From contig NZ_CAMLDL010000006.1 of assembly GCF_946478955.1 (NCBI RefSeq), forward strand, positions 62,001-126,000: 64,000 nucleotides of DNA, written 5' to 3'. Shown here piece after piece: positions 36,080-45,230 of the stretch (positions are counted from its first letter, which is position 1; every line of letters begins with the position of its first letter). The position numbers were made by a program, and so were the translations under genes. This DNA is from an uncultured Sphingomonas sp. GTDB lineage: Bacteria; Pseudomonadota; Alphaproteobacteria; Sphingomonadales; Sphingomonadaceae. The notes under the pieces were generated by a model, which searched no databases, was not told the origin of the DNA, and saw nothing but the letters and a program-made list of their open reading frames with translations.

Positions 36080-38805
36080 TGCGCCAGCCGCCGCGCTACG
36101 ACCTGATTGAGGATCGGCGGGCGATCATCGACCGCCGGGCGATTGCCGAACAGATCGCGGGCCTGCCCGACAAAGATCTGCAGAAGGCGGCAACACAGAT
36201 TTTACGCGGCGCCCTGACGGCCGGTTATGATGAGATTGCCCAGCGCCTGAGCGTTCAGCCGGGACGCGGACGCGTGATTGCCGCAAGCTATAGCTTCCTG
36301 AACGATCAGATCGTTCGGTTAGCCCATGATCTCGTCGTGGAGCGATTATACCCTGTCGGCATTCCATCGGCCGGCGAACGCCTTGCCATCGTCGGCCTTG
36401 GCGGAACCGGCCGCGGGGAGATGGCGCGGTACAGCGACCTCGACCTGATGTTCCTTATTGGCGACCACCGCGCCCCTTGGTGCGAGCAGGTGAGCGAGGC
36501 CCTGCTATACTTGCTTTGGGATTTGAAGTTTAAGGTCGGTCATTCGGTCCGCACGCCAGACGAGGTGATCGCCGCCGCAAAGGCCGACATGACCATCCGA
36601 ACCTCGCTGATCGAGGCGCGGTGGATTTGGGGCGATGAAGCGCTGGCCGATCACACCAAAGCCCGGTTCAAGCGCGACATCATCGAGGGGACCGCACGCG
36701 AATTTGTCGCTGCAAAGCTGGCCGAGCGGGATCGGCGTCACGAACGCATGGGCGACAGCCGATATGTCGTGGAACCCAATGTGAAGGACGGCAAGGGCGG
36801 GCTCCGCGATCTCCACACGCTCTATTGGATCGGCAAATATGCATATGGGGTCGATCACCCGTCGCAGCTGGTCGATCGCGGATTGCTGACTCCGACCGAA
36901 TTTTATCGGTTTGAGCGTGCCGAGCGGTTTTTCTGGTCTGTCCGCTGTCACCTGCATCTCGCCGCCGGACGCGCGGAGGAGCGATTAGGCTTTGACTTCC
37001 AGCGGCAGCTTGCCGAAGCGATGCGCTATGCCGACCGGCCCGGCAAAAGCGCGGTCGAGCGTTTCATGCAATTCTATTTCCTCAACGCCAAGGCGGTCGG
37101 CGACCTCACGGGTGTGTTTCTTGCCCAATTGGACGAGCAGATGGGTGATAAGGGACGACGCTTTGCCTTGCCCACGCTTCGTCGCCGTCCCAAAAGACTG
37201 CACGGTTTCGTACAGGATCGCGGGCGCATATCCGTTCCAAATGATCATTGGTTCAGGGACGACCCCGCTCGCCTGATCCAGATGTTCGAAATCGCCGCCC
37301 ACGAGCGGCTGGAAATTCACCCGTCCGCAATGCGCGCCGCCGCCCACGAAGCGCGGCTGGTGGAACGGGTCCGTGATGATGCGCGGGCCAACAGCTATTT
37401 CCTCGATACACTAACCGCCAAAGACCGCCCGGACACAGCCCTGCGCTGGATGAATGAGGCCGGCGTTTTCGGCCGCTTCATTCCGGATTTCGGCCGCGTG
37501 GTCGCGCAGATGCAGTTCGACATGTATCATCATTACACCGTAGATGAGCATAGCATTCAGGCGATCGGCCTGCTGTCGCGGATAGAGCGCGGCGAATTGG
37601 CCGATGACCACCCACTATCCACCGCCCTCTTCAAGCAGATTGCGTCGCGCAGGGTGCTTTATGTTGCCGTGCTGCTTCACGACATCGCCAAGGGGCGCGG
37701 CGGCGACCACAGTGAGCTTGGCGCAGAGGTCGCGAAGGAGCTTTGCCCTCGCCTGGGGCTCGACGCTGCCGAAACAGAAACCGTGGCTTGGCTGGTCCGG
37801 CACCATTTACTGATGAGCCACACGGCCTTCAGACGCGATCTGGCCGATCCGAAAACGATCGAGGATTTCGTTAAGCAGGTTCAAAGCCCCGAACGACTGC
37901 GGCTTCTTTTGATGCTGACCGTCGTCGACATTCGCGCGGTCGGGCCCGGCACCTGGAGCGAGTGGAAGCGACTGCTTCTACGGTCCTTGTTCGATGCGGC
38001 AGAAGAGCGACTTCGGCTCGGCCACAAGCAGCGCGGTCGCGATGACCGGGTGAGGGAGCGCCAGAACGCGCTCGCTAGCGAGCTAAACTGGACCGGGGCG
38101 CTGTTCCGGGCCCATGCCAAGCGCCTTCGCGACAGCTATTGGTTGGCCGAGCCGCTGGAATGGCAGCGTGACAATGCCCTGCAGGTAGCCAAGTCCGAGG
38201 CGACGATTGGTGAGCCGACATCGGTGAAGGTTGTTCCTGATCCGGAATCGGGAACGACGCGAGTCACCATATTCACCGCCGACCGACCCGGCTTGTTCTA
38301 CCGAATTGTCGCGGCTCTCAGCGGTGCCGGCGCGTCGATCGTAGATGCACGAGTCCACACCACGCGTGACGGGATGGCGCTCGACAATCTGCTAATCAGT
38401 GACGGCCGAGGCAAAGGTTATACCGACACCCGATCACGGCAACGGTTGGCAAAAGCGGTCGAGGCGGCGCTGCTTCTTGCCGACATAGATGAAATTCCCA
38501 CGCCGGTTCCGGCCACCGGGCAAAAAGCTGACATTTTCGAGGTAGCGCCGCGGGTTCTGGTGAATGAGAAGGCGTCGTCACGGACCACCGTGGTGGAGGT
38601 TAACGCCCATGATCGGCCCGGCCTTCTCGCCCGGCTCGCTGCCGCTATTCACGCAGAAGGTTTGAAGCTCCATTCCGCACATATTGCCACCTATGGCGAG
38701 CGCGCGGTCGACGTCTTTTATTTGAGCGACGATCAAGACCATAAGGTGTCGCCAGACAAGGCCGATGCGCTTCGTCGCCGCCTGCTTGACGCCATTAGCG
38801 ATTGA
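36079..38805 (+). CDS. glnD: PII uridylyltransferase/uridylyl-removing enzyme
   Basis: 908 aa. Nucleotidyltransferase motif GGTGRGEMARYSDLDLMFL begins near residue 110; HD hydrolase motif HDIAKGRGGDHSELG near 533; two C-terminal ACT domains start near 728 (TADRPGLFYRIVAAL) and 837 (HDRPGLLARLAAAIH) and sense glutamine. GlnD uridylylates PII proteins when glutamine is low and removes UMP when it is high. ATG overlaps the mutS stop, so it is probably translationally coupled. Confidence 0.96.
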   Translation: MRQPPRYDLIEDRRAIIDRRAIAEQIAGLPDKDLQKAATQILRGALTAGYDEIAQRLSVQPGRGRVIAASYSFLNDQIVRLAHDLVVERLYPVGIPSAGERLAIVGLGGTGRGEMARYSDLDLMFLIGDHRAPWCEQVSEALLYLLWDLKFKVGHSVRTPDEVIAAAKADMTIRTSLIEARWIWGDEALADHTKARFKRDIIEGTAREFVAAKLAERDRRHERMGDSRYVVEPNVKDGKGGLRDLHTLYWIGKYAYGVDHPSQLVDRGLLTPTEFYRFERAERFFWSVRCHLHLAAGRAEERLGFDFQRQLAEAMRYADRPGKSAVERFMQFYFLNAKAVGDLTGVFLAQLDEQMGDKGRRFALPTLRRRPKRLHGFVQDRGRISVPNDHWFRDDPARLIQMFEIAAHERLEIHPSAMRAAAHEARLVERVRDDARANSYFLDTLTAKDRPDTALRWMNEAGVFGRFIPDFGRVVAQMQFDMYHHYTVDEHSIQAIGLLSRIERGELADDHPLSTALFKQIASRRVLYVAVLLHDIAKGRGGDHSELGAEVAKELCPRLGLDAAETETVAWLVRHHLLMSHTAFRRDLADPKTIEDFVKQVQSPERLRLLLMLTVVDIRAVGPGTWSEWKRLLLRSLFDAAEERLRLGHKQRGRDDRVRERQNALASELNWTGALFRAHAKRLRDSYWLAEPLEWQRDNALQVAKSEATIGEPTSVKVVPDPESGTTRVTIFTADRPGLFYRIVAALSGAGASIVDARVHTTRDGMALDNLLISDGRGKGYTDTRSRQRLAKAVEAALLLADIDEIPTPVPATGQKADIFEVAPRVLVNEKASSRTTVVEVNAHDRPGLLARLAAAIHAEGLKLHSAHIATYGERAVDVFYLSDDQDHKVSPDKADALRRRLLDAISD

Positions 38806-38828
38806 CCCCGCAAGTTCGAACAAAGGAA

Positions 38829-38866
38829 AAGGGCCCCGCGATATCGCGAGGCCCCTCCCCCTTTTA
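38829..38866. terminator. Bidirectional terminator between glnD and the TonB receptor
   Basis: GGGCC-CGCGA / TCGCG-GGCCC stem with one C-A mismatch. AAAAGGG before and CCCCCTTTT after provide T-tracts for both directions. Confidence 0.7.
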
Positions 38867-38882
38867 ACCTTTGAGCTTTGGC

Positions 38883-41800
38883 TTAGCCGCGTTCCGGGGC
38901 CGGTTCGGGCGGTGGTGGCGGCGGGGGCGGCGGCGGCGGCGGACAAGCGTCCGTCGCCAGAATTACCGACCCGTCGGCGCAGGTCTGCGTCGCCGGCGGC
39001 GGGGGCGGCGGCGGCGTGACCACCGGCGGCGCCGGTTCCGCCTTGCGCGGCGCGAACTTGGCACGCAGCGTCAGGCCATAGGTCCTGGGCTCGCCAAGGA
39101 ACGCAGAGTAGAGCGAGGTTGAAACCGGGTAGAAGCCAGCTTCGACGCCGCGGGTCGATCCCGAACCCTGAAGCGGCGTGTTGTAGGCAACCTGATAGAA
39201 GTTCTTGTTGAACAGGTTCTGCGCCCAAGCCTCGATCGCCCAGCGGTCTTCGGCACCGCGCAGACCGATGCGGGCGTTGAACACGGTGAACGCCTTTTGG
39301 ATCTTTTCCAGATCGAGGTTTGAGCCAGTGTTGAACCGGCTCATGCGGCGCGCGTCGATATAGACGAGGCCATGGATGCCGCCACTACCGATCGGCGGAG
39401 TCCAGCCGAGCGAGCTCGTGACCGACAATTTGGACGAATTCGACATCTGCCGACCCGGAAGCTGGAACAGCTGGTTCGAAATCGGATCGCCGTCGGCGGT
39501 TACCAGATTGTTGGCGTAACGCGTCCGGGCATAGGTAGCGCCAAGGTTGAACGTCACGTTCCGCAGCGGACGGGAGAAGAGTTCAAACTCAACGCCGGTC
39601 GACTTCACACCATGTTTGATCTTGCCGTCGGTGCAGGCACCGGTGGTCGGATCATTGTCCGTATCCTGGCCGTTGAGACTTTGGCTGCAGCTTGAGATAT
39701 TGGCGACTTCGAACGAAATGCCGTTGAACGTGTTAAGTTGGAACGCGTCGAACAGCTGACGGAACACTGCCACGTTCACGTCGATCCCGCGGCCGTTATA
39801 CTTCACGCCCGCTTCGAACGCATCGTTGATTTCTGGCTCGAACTTCAGATCGTCGAGATCGGCCGACCCCAACACCGCGCCGTTGCGCGAGGAACCATTA
39901 CGCGGAAGCGAGTTGCGATCCAGGTTGTAGCCACCTGCCTTATAACCGCGCGAATAACCGATGTAGGTCAGCAGCTGATCCGTCGGCTTCCAGCTGAGGA
40001 CCACGGTTCCCGACAGTTTGCCTTCGGTCTTGCTGGATGTGTCGCTCCAGTTTCCGCCAGGGACGCTGGGAATGACGCACGGCAGCTGCTGTAGCGCGTT
40101 GAGCGCCGGCACGCCCGAGAACAGCGCGCAGAGCGTGTTGTTGTCGGTCAGTGTCGCCTTCAGTTTCTTGCGTTCACGGGTGTAGCGGGCACCGACGGTC
40201 AGGTTCAGGCCCGGCGTGATTTCGAAAATGTTGTGCGTGAACAATGCCCAGTTACGACTGGACTGATGGAACACGTCATTCTGCGCTACGCCGGTGAAGG
40301 TGCGCGGTCCGGCACCGCTTACCAGCGAGACGTTGGTGAAGCCGCTGTTGACGAACGGGGCGGCGCCGAAGTTGACCGGCACGAACCCATCGGCAGGAAG
40401 GCGGGCGAATGCGCTGAGAACCTGGATCTGCGACGCGAGCGCGGTTTGGAGCGGGACATTGCCCGCCGCGCCGACATATTGCGCTTCCAGGCCGCTACGC
40501 ACGGCACCGGCAATGGCGGTGTTGAAACAAGTGCCGCCCGTCGGCGCAACAATCGAATCAGGAACCAAGGGCGATGCGGCAAAGTTCGCGGCAACCAGGC
40601 AGTTGGCATAGCGCGACATGTCGGCGCCATAGGCAAGATTATCGCGGACCCGCAGCTTTTCGTTAGCGAAATAGCCGCCGACGAGCCAATCGAGCTTGTC
40701 GCCAAAAGCCTTGCCCTGAAGGCGCAGTTCCTGGGTAAAGGTTTTGAACCGGTTGGCCGAATTGCCGTCATCATCGCGATAGATGATGTCGAGATTGTTG
40801 AAGTCGGCATCCTGACCGCGCACATAATTATTGTAGCGGTAGGCTGTGATCGAGGTCAGTTCGGCACCGCCCAGATCATAAACCAGCTCGCCGGAAATAC
40901 CGTAATCTTTCACCCGCGACGCATAGTTACGCCCTGGCGTGATCGCGACATCGCGGTCGAACGTGTCGTCGAGAATTTGCGCACCAAGACCGCGCTCAAT
41001 GGCGGCAATCGACGACGGGCCATAGGTATAGCCACCCGAACCGTCGGTAATGGCATCATGGGTCGGCAGATAGGCACCGGCGCAGCATTCCTCATTGCGC
41101 TTCGAATAGTCGGCAACGACGCGGAAGCTGAGGTCGCTTGACGGTTGGAACAGCAATTGGCCGCGGAGCAGCCAGCGGTCGCGATCGTTTACGTCGCGCC
41201 CGGAAATTACGTCATGCATGAAGCCATCGCGCTTCATCCACACACCGTCTAGGCGGGCCGCAACCGTGTCGCTAATCGGACCGGTGAGCGACAATTGACC
41301 GCGGCGCAGATTGTAATTGCCAACAGTCGCTTCGCCGGAAATTTCCGTATTGAATTTCGGCTTCGCAGTGATGACGGACACCAGGCCAGCCGATGCGTTG
41401 CGGCCGAACAGCGTCCCCTGCGGCCCGCGCAATACTTCGATCCGGTCAACCGGACCCAGTTCGGTCAGGCCGACGCCGATACGGCTGCGATAAACGCCGT
41501 CGATGAAGACCGCGACGGAGCTTTCAAGGCCGGGGTTGTCGCCAACCGTACCCACGCCGCGAATGCGGGCGCCGCCAGCACCGGCTTCGGACGAGGTCGA
41601 TGACACCAGCAGCGACGGCGAAACCTGGGTCAGGGCGCGAATGTCATTGGCGCCGGTGTTCTTGAGCGAGTCGGCGGTCACTGCTGACACGGCCAGCGGA
41701 ACGTCCGAAAGCGCCTCGTTGCGGCGCGTTGCCGTGACGACGATGTCACCCGTGTCGGGTTCTGCCGTAGTAGCCGTCGCCTGATTGTCGACCGCCGCCC

Positions 41801-41921
41801 CTTCAGAGGTCGCGCCATCGGTCGGCTGAGCCGCCGCACCATCGGTATCGGTTTGCTGGGCAAATGCCGGCGTAGAAAGAGCAACGAGGCCGGCCGAAAG
41901 CAGCCAGAACGACTTGCGCAT
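38883..41921 (-). CDS. TonB-dependent outer-membrane receptor with C-terminal proline-rich tail
   Basis: 1012 aa from the ATG at 41921, which has GGGGAG 7 nt upstream; an in-frame ATG at 41960 lacks a ribosome site. Signal peptide residues 1-21 (ends TPAFA), TonB box around 59-66 (DIVVTATR), plug domain with RIRGVGTVGDNPG and VEVLRGPQGTLFGRNASAG-type motif, then a 22-strand barrel. The last strand TYGLTLRAKF, where such receptors normally end, is followed by 56 further residues with two poly-Pro runs flanking a two-cysteine segment (TCADGSVILATDAC). Imports an unknown ligand; the plug type suggests organic compounds rather than siderophores, but this is weak. Confidence 0.92.
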   Translation of the reverse strand: MRKSFWLLSAGLVALSTPAFAQQTDTDGAAAQPTDGATSEGAAVDNQATATTAEPDTGDIVVTATRRNEALSDVPLAVSAVTADSLKNTGANDIRALTQVSPSLLVSSTSSEAGAGGARIRGVGTVGDNPGLESSVAVFIDGVYRSRIGVGLTELGPVDRIEVLRGPQGTLFGRNASAGLVSVITAKPKFNTEISGEATVGNYNLRRGQLSLTGPISDTVAARLDGVWMKRDGFMHDVISGRDVNDRDRWLLRGQLLFQPSSDLSFRVVADYSKRNEECCAGAYLPTHDAITDGSGGYTYGPSSIAAIERGLGAQILDDTFDRDVAITPGRNYASRVKDYGISGELVYDLGGAELTSITAYRYNNYVRGQDADFNNLDIIYRDDDGNSANRFKTFTQELRLQGKAFGDKLDWLVGGYFANEKLRVRDNLAYGADMSRYANCLVAANFAASPLVPDSIVAPTGGTCFNTAIAGAVRSGLEAQYVGAAGNVPLQTALASQIQVLSAFARLPADGFVPVNFGAAPFVNSGFTNVSLVSGAGPRTFTGVAQNDVFHQSSRNWALFTHNIFEITPGLNLTVGARYTRERKKLKATLTDNNTLCALFSGVPALNALQQLPCVIPSVPGGNWSDTSSKTEGKLSGTVVLSWKPTDQLLTYIGYSRGYKAGGYNLDRNSLPRNGSSRNGAVLGSADLDDLKFEPEINDAFEAGVKYNGRGIDVNVAVFRQLFDAFQLNTFNGISFEVANISSCSQSLNGQDTDNDPTTGACTDGKIKHGVKSTGVEFELFSRPLRNVTFNLGATYARTRYANNLVTADGDPISNQLFQLPGRQMSNSSKLSVTSSLGWTPPIGSGGIHGLVYIDARRMSRFNTGSNLDLEKIQKAFTVFNARIGLRGAEDRWAIEAWAQNLFNKNFYQVAYNTPLQGSGSTRGVEAGFYPVSTSLYSAFLGEPRTYGLTLRAKFAPRKAEPAPPVVTPPPPPPPATQTCADGSVILATDACPPPPPPPPPPPPEPAPERG

Positions 41922-42061
41922 GAACACACTCCCCTGTGTAGGTTTCTTATTATTGCCCATAGAATTAAATCAGGCCGGGATTTGAAGGAAGCGTGACGCA
42001 CACCTTGTCAGTCAAAACCGGAGTCCATGCGGCCAAAATGTCACATGCGGCGACGCAACAT

Positions 42062-42103
42062 AAAAAAGGCGCGGCTTCCGTAGGGGAAGCACGCGCCTTT
42101 TTT
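42062..42103 (-). terminator. Rho-independent terminator of infC
   Basis: GGCGCGGCTTCC / GGGAAGC-A-CGCGCC stem with GTAG loop flanked by A6 on one side and T6 on the other. Reading on the minus strand it ends infC 21 nt after its stop; it is symmetrical enough to act on both strands. The 202-nt gap 41922-42123 otherwise contains the presumed TonB receptor promoter. Confidence 0.9.
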
Positions 42104-42123
42104 GAACCAACGAGGTTCGCGAT

Positions 42124-42669
42124 TTATTTGGGCGCAATCACCATCAGCATCTGACGGCCTTCCATGCGCGGATGTTGCTCAACCTTGGCCACTTCGGCTG
42201 TCTCTTCGGCAACACGCTGCAGCACAGCCATGCCAAGCTGGTTGTGCGCCATTTCACGGCCCCGGAAGCGAAGGGTCAGCTTCACCTTGTCGCCCTCTTC
42301 CAGAAATTCGAAGACCTTCTTCATTTTGACGTTGAAGTCATGGTCATCGATGTTCGGACGCATTTTGATCTCTTTGATCTCCTGCGTCTTCTGGCGCTTG
42401 CGCTGCTCGTTGGCCTTTTTCTGCGCTTCATATTTGTAGCGGCCAATATCGAGGAATTTGGCGACGGGCGGATCTGCGCCCGGGCTGATTTCAACCAGGT
42501 CGAGTCCGACTTCCTGTGCCTGCTCAAAGGCTTCACGCGTATACATTACGCCCAGATTTTCGCCATTTTCGTCGATCACCCGGACCTTCTGTGCCTGGAT
42601 GAACTGATTATAGCGGGGGCCGGTCATTTGCGGCGGCGCCATCGAGCGGCGCGGGTAGGGCGGTGGTAT
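42124..42669 (-). CDS. infC: Translation initiation factor IF-3, probable AUA start
   Basis: If started at the AUA at 42669 the product is 181 aa, matching the usual 180; the first in-frame AUG is at 42642 (172 aa). AAAGGAG (42684-42678) sits 8 nt before the AUA, while the AUG has no ribosome site. The N-domain ([24 protein letters not shown]), the linker rich in Lys/Arg and the C-domain ([30 protein letters not shown]) are complete. IF-3 checks start-codon pairing and represses its own mRNA because of a non-canonical start in E. coli (AUU). It follows thrS on the same strand; rpmI and rplT are not downstream, a terminator is. Confidence 0.93.
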   Translation of the reverse strand: MPPPYPRRSMAPPQMTGPRYNQFIQAQKVRVIDENGENLGVMYTREAFEQAQEVGLDLVEISPGADPPVAKFLDIGRYKYEAQKKANEQRKRQKTQEIKEIKMRPNIDDHDFNVKMKKVFEFLEEGDKVKLTLRFRGREMAHNQLGMAVLQRVAEETAEVAKVEQHPRMEGRQMLMVIAPK

Positions 42670-42677
42670 AGCTGCGT

Positions 42678-42684
42678 CTCCTTT
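42678..42684 (-). promoter_or_regulatory. Shine-Dalgarno deciding the infC start
   Basis: AAAGGAG on the minus strand, 8 nt before an AUA codon in the infC frame. This spacing is ideal, and the next AUG is 27 nt further on. Confidence 0.75.
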
Positions 42685-42778
42685 GTGCGTTGTTTCGGGC
42701 GCGACTTAAATCCTTCGCCCTCTAAAAGAAAGAGCGAGCAGGCCATCCCGTTCCATTTTCACCGCACAATGTGGCGCC

Positions 42779-42940
42779 ATGGTGTCATTTTGGGAGCGGC
42801 CAAAGCTTGTCGACTGGCCGTTCAAGGACCTGCGCCGCGCTACGATGGAATATATGGGGTGCGAATCGCCCAGCCGCAACAGATCGCCCCAGCCATTGTT
42901 CGATATTACCGCCGGTCTCGAGCCGTTTCTCCGATCGTAG
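42779..42940 (+). CDS. Candidate 53-aa protein in the thrS-infC gap, opposite strand
   Basis: The 334-nt gap between thrS and infC (42670-43003) carries no gene on the minus strand. On the plus strand ATG 42779 to TAG 42938-42940 encodes 53 residues with an aromatic-rich, protein-like composition (SFWERPKLVDWPFKDLRR, MEYMGCESPS, LFDITAGLEPF) and about 70 percent G/C at third positions. No ribosome site precedes the ATG, and I recognise no family. It may be a real small protein, or chance sequence in a leader/trailer. Confidence 0.35.
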   Translation: MVSFWERPKLVDWPFKDLRRATMEYMGCESPSRNRSPQPLFDITAGLEPFLRS

Positions 42941-43003
42941 AAGTACCCAGGCAGGCGGCGATTACGTATGTGGCCCAGAAAGCCAGAGACCAAACGCATG
43001 TGA

Positions 43004-45016
43004 TCATGGGCGCAAATCGGGTGCCAATGCTTCTGCGGTAAACGTAGCAATCGCGTCGTCGAGCGACATGATCTTCTGATGCTCGTCACTTCCCAGACGG
43101 CGGACGGCAACGGTGCCTTCCTCTGCTTCGCGCTTCCCAACGACGAGCAGCAGCGGCACTTTGGCGAGACTATGTTCGCGCACCTTGTAGTTGATCTTCT
43201 CGTTGCGAAGATCAATTTCCGCGCGGATACCGGAAGCTTTCAACTTCTCGGTCACCTCGCGGGCATAATCGTCGGCGTCGCTGACAATGGTCGCGACCAC
43301 GACCTGTGTCGGAGCCAGCCACAGGGGCAGCTTTCCGGCGAAATGCTCGATCAGGATTCCAATAAATCGTTCATAGCTGCCAAAGATGGCGCGGTGGAGC
43401 ATCACCGGCCGATGCCGTTCCCCATCTTCGCCAATGTAGGTTGCGTCGAGCCGTTCAGGCAGAACACGGTCAGACTGGATCGTGCCGACCTGCCAGGTCC
43501 GGCCGATTGCGTCGGTTAAATGCCATTCAAGCTTGGGCGCATAAAAGGCGCCCTCGCCCGGCAATTCTTCCCAGCCATATTCCTCCGTCGCCATACCGGC
43601 CTCGACCACAGCATTACGCAGTTCGGCCTCTGCCTTGTCCCAGTCGTCATCGCTGCCAAACCGCTTGTCGGGGCGCAGCGCCAGCTTGATCGAATATTTG
43701 AAACCGAAATCCTTGTAGATATCGTCCGCCAGCTTCGCGAAGGCCTTTGCCTCGTCGACAATCTGATCTTCGGTACAGAAGATGTGAGCGTCGTCCTGAG
43801 TGAACTGACGCACACGCATCAGGCCATGAAGCGCGCCGTGCGGTTCGTTGCGGTGGCAGCAGCCGTTTTCGTAAATGCGCAGCGGCAGATCGCGATAGCT
43901 GGTAATGCCCTGCTTGAAGATGAGGACGTGCGCCGGGCAGTTCATCGGCTTCAGCGCCATCAGGTCAGCCGCCCCGGTAAGCACCGGCGCTTCTTCGTCG
44001 GTCGACGGGATTTCGTCGGGCACCACGAACATATTCTCGCGATATTTGCCCCAGTGGCCGCTCTTTTCCCACTGCCGCGCATCCATCAGCTGCGGGGTCT
44101 TAACCTCTTCATAGCCCGCACCAACGATCTTGCGGCGCATATAAGCCTCCAGCGCAAGCCAAATCTTGTAACCTTGCGGGTGCCAGAAGATGGAACCGTG
44201 CGCCTCTTCCTGAAGATGGAACAGGTCCATCTCCTTGCCCAGCTTGCGGTGGTCACGCTTGGCGGCTTCTTCCAGCCGGACAAGATAATCGTCAAGCTGC
44301 TTCTTGTTCAGCCAGGCAGTGCCGTAAATGCGGCTCAGCATCGGATTCTTCGGATCGCCGCGCCAATAAGCGCCCGATACCCGGGTCAATTTGAACGCGC
44401 GCGGGTCGAGTTTGCCGGTCGAGGGCAAATGCGGGCCTCGGCAAAGATCCATCCAGTCGCCGTCGGCCTTGCCGGTGCGATACATGGTGATCGCCTCGCC
44501 CTCGGGCAGCTCCATCACCCATTCGGCCTTGAAGCTCTCCCCGCTCTTTTCGAAGAAATCGCGGACGTCGGCGCGGCTCCACTCTTCGCGGATCAGTGGC
44601 TTGTCGGCGGCGATGATGCGGCGCATCTCCTCCTCAATTGCCGGGAGCTCTTCCTCCGTAAAGGGCCCGTGATCTGCGGTCGGCGCGAAATCATAATAGA
44701 AGCCGTCGTCGGTCGCTGGACCGAAGGTGATCTGCGTCCCCGGATAGAGGTTCTGCACCGCCTCCGCGAGGATGTGCGCGAAATCATGGCGGACCAGCTC
44801 CAGCGCATCCTTTTCATCGCGCGAGGTGACCAGCGCCAACTGGCTGTCTCCGTCGAACGGGCGATTGAGGTCGCGCAGTTCACCATCGACGCGCGCTGCC
44901 AGCGCGGCCTTGGCGAGTCCCGGACCAATCGCCGCCGCGACATCGGCGGGGGTCGAGCCGTGGGGCATTTCGCGCGAGGAACCATCAGGGAGCGAGATTT
45001 TGAACATTTCGGACAT
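43004..45016 (-). CDS. thrS: Threonyl-tRNA synthetase
   Basis: 670 aa from the ATG at 45016 (second in-frame ATG at 45007); the frame stays open upstream to 45112 without support. TGS domain (1-64), editing domain with His77-x3-His81 (RHDFAH), then the class II core: motif 1 in [16 protein letters not shown], the zinc ligand region PMNCPAH, motif 2 [10 protein letters not shown] and [17 protein letters not shown], motif 3 [13 protein letters not shown]; the C-terminal anticodon domain follows. The gene order thrS-infC is the classical one. Confidence 0.97.
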   Translation of the reverse strand: MSEMFKISLPDGSSREMPHGSTPADVAAAIGPGLAKAALAARVDGELRDLNRPFDGDSQLALVTSRDEKDALELVRHDFAHILAEAVQNLYPGTQITFGPATDDGFYYDFAPTADHGPFTEEELPAIEEEMRRIIAADKPLIREEWSRADVRDFFEKSGESFKAEWVMELPEGEAITMYRTGKADGDWMDLCRGPHLPSTGKLDPRAFKLTRVSGAYWRGDPKNPMLSRIYGTAWLNKKQLDDYLVRLEEAAKRDHRKLGKEMDLFHLQEEAHGSIFWHPQGYKIWLALEAYMRRKIVGAGYEEVKTPQLMDARQWEKSGHWGKYRENMFVVPDEIPSTDEEAPVLTGAADLMALKPMNCPAHVLIFKQGITSYRDLPLRIYENGCCHRNEPHGALHGLMRVRQFTQDDAHIFCTEDQIVDEAKAFAKLADDIYKDFGFKYSIKLALRPDKRFGSDDDWDKAEAELRNAVVEAGMATEEYGWEELPGEGAFYAPKLEWHLTDAIGRTWQVGTIQSDRVLPERLDATYIGEDGERHRPVMLHRAIFGSYERFIGILIEHFAGKLPLWLAPTQVVVATIVSDADDYAREVTEKLKASGIRAEIDLRNEKINYKVREHSLAKVPLLLVVGKREAEEGTVAVRRLGSDEHQKIMSLDDAIATFTAEALAPDLRP

Positions 45017-45230
45017 GGAGAAGCACCTAGTGCAGCGCAGCATCGGCTTCAAGCGTGGCGAACCGAATCCTCCCCTGGACCGGCTGGCGATCATCGCGCT
45101 GCTGCGAAGCAACAGTCCGGGAAATTCGTATGAAGACCGCTTCCCTCGGCTTTATGCCTTGCTAAGCATTGTGGGCCGAACATTTGGGGGGATGGCGTGC
45201 GCAGGCTCGGCGCCATTGTTTGGGGGGATA

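Noticed and set aside
42172..43041. 289-codon frame crossing infC and the thrS-infC gap on the plus strand
   Set aside because: Most of it is antisense to infC; composition is not protein-like. Only the separate 53-codon frame in the gap was kept as a candidate.
43520..45133. 537-codon open frame on the plus strand opposite thrS
   Set aside because: It mirrors thrS exactly in codon phase, has His/Arg/Gln-rich composition without recognisable motif, and thrS is complete and certain. GC-rich codon bias leaves long antisense frames free of stops.
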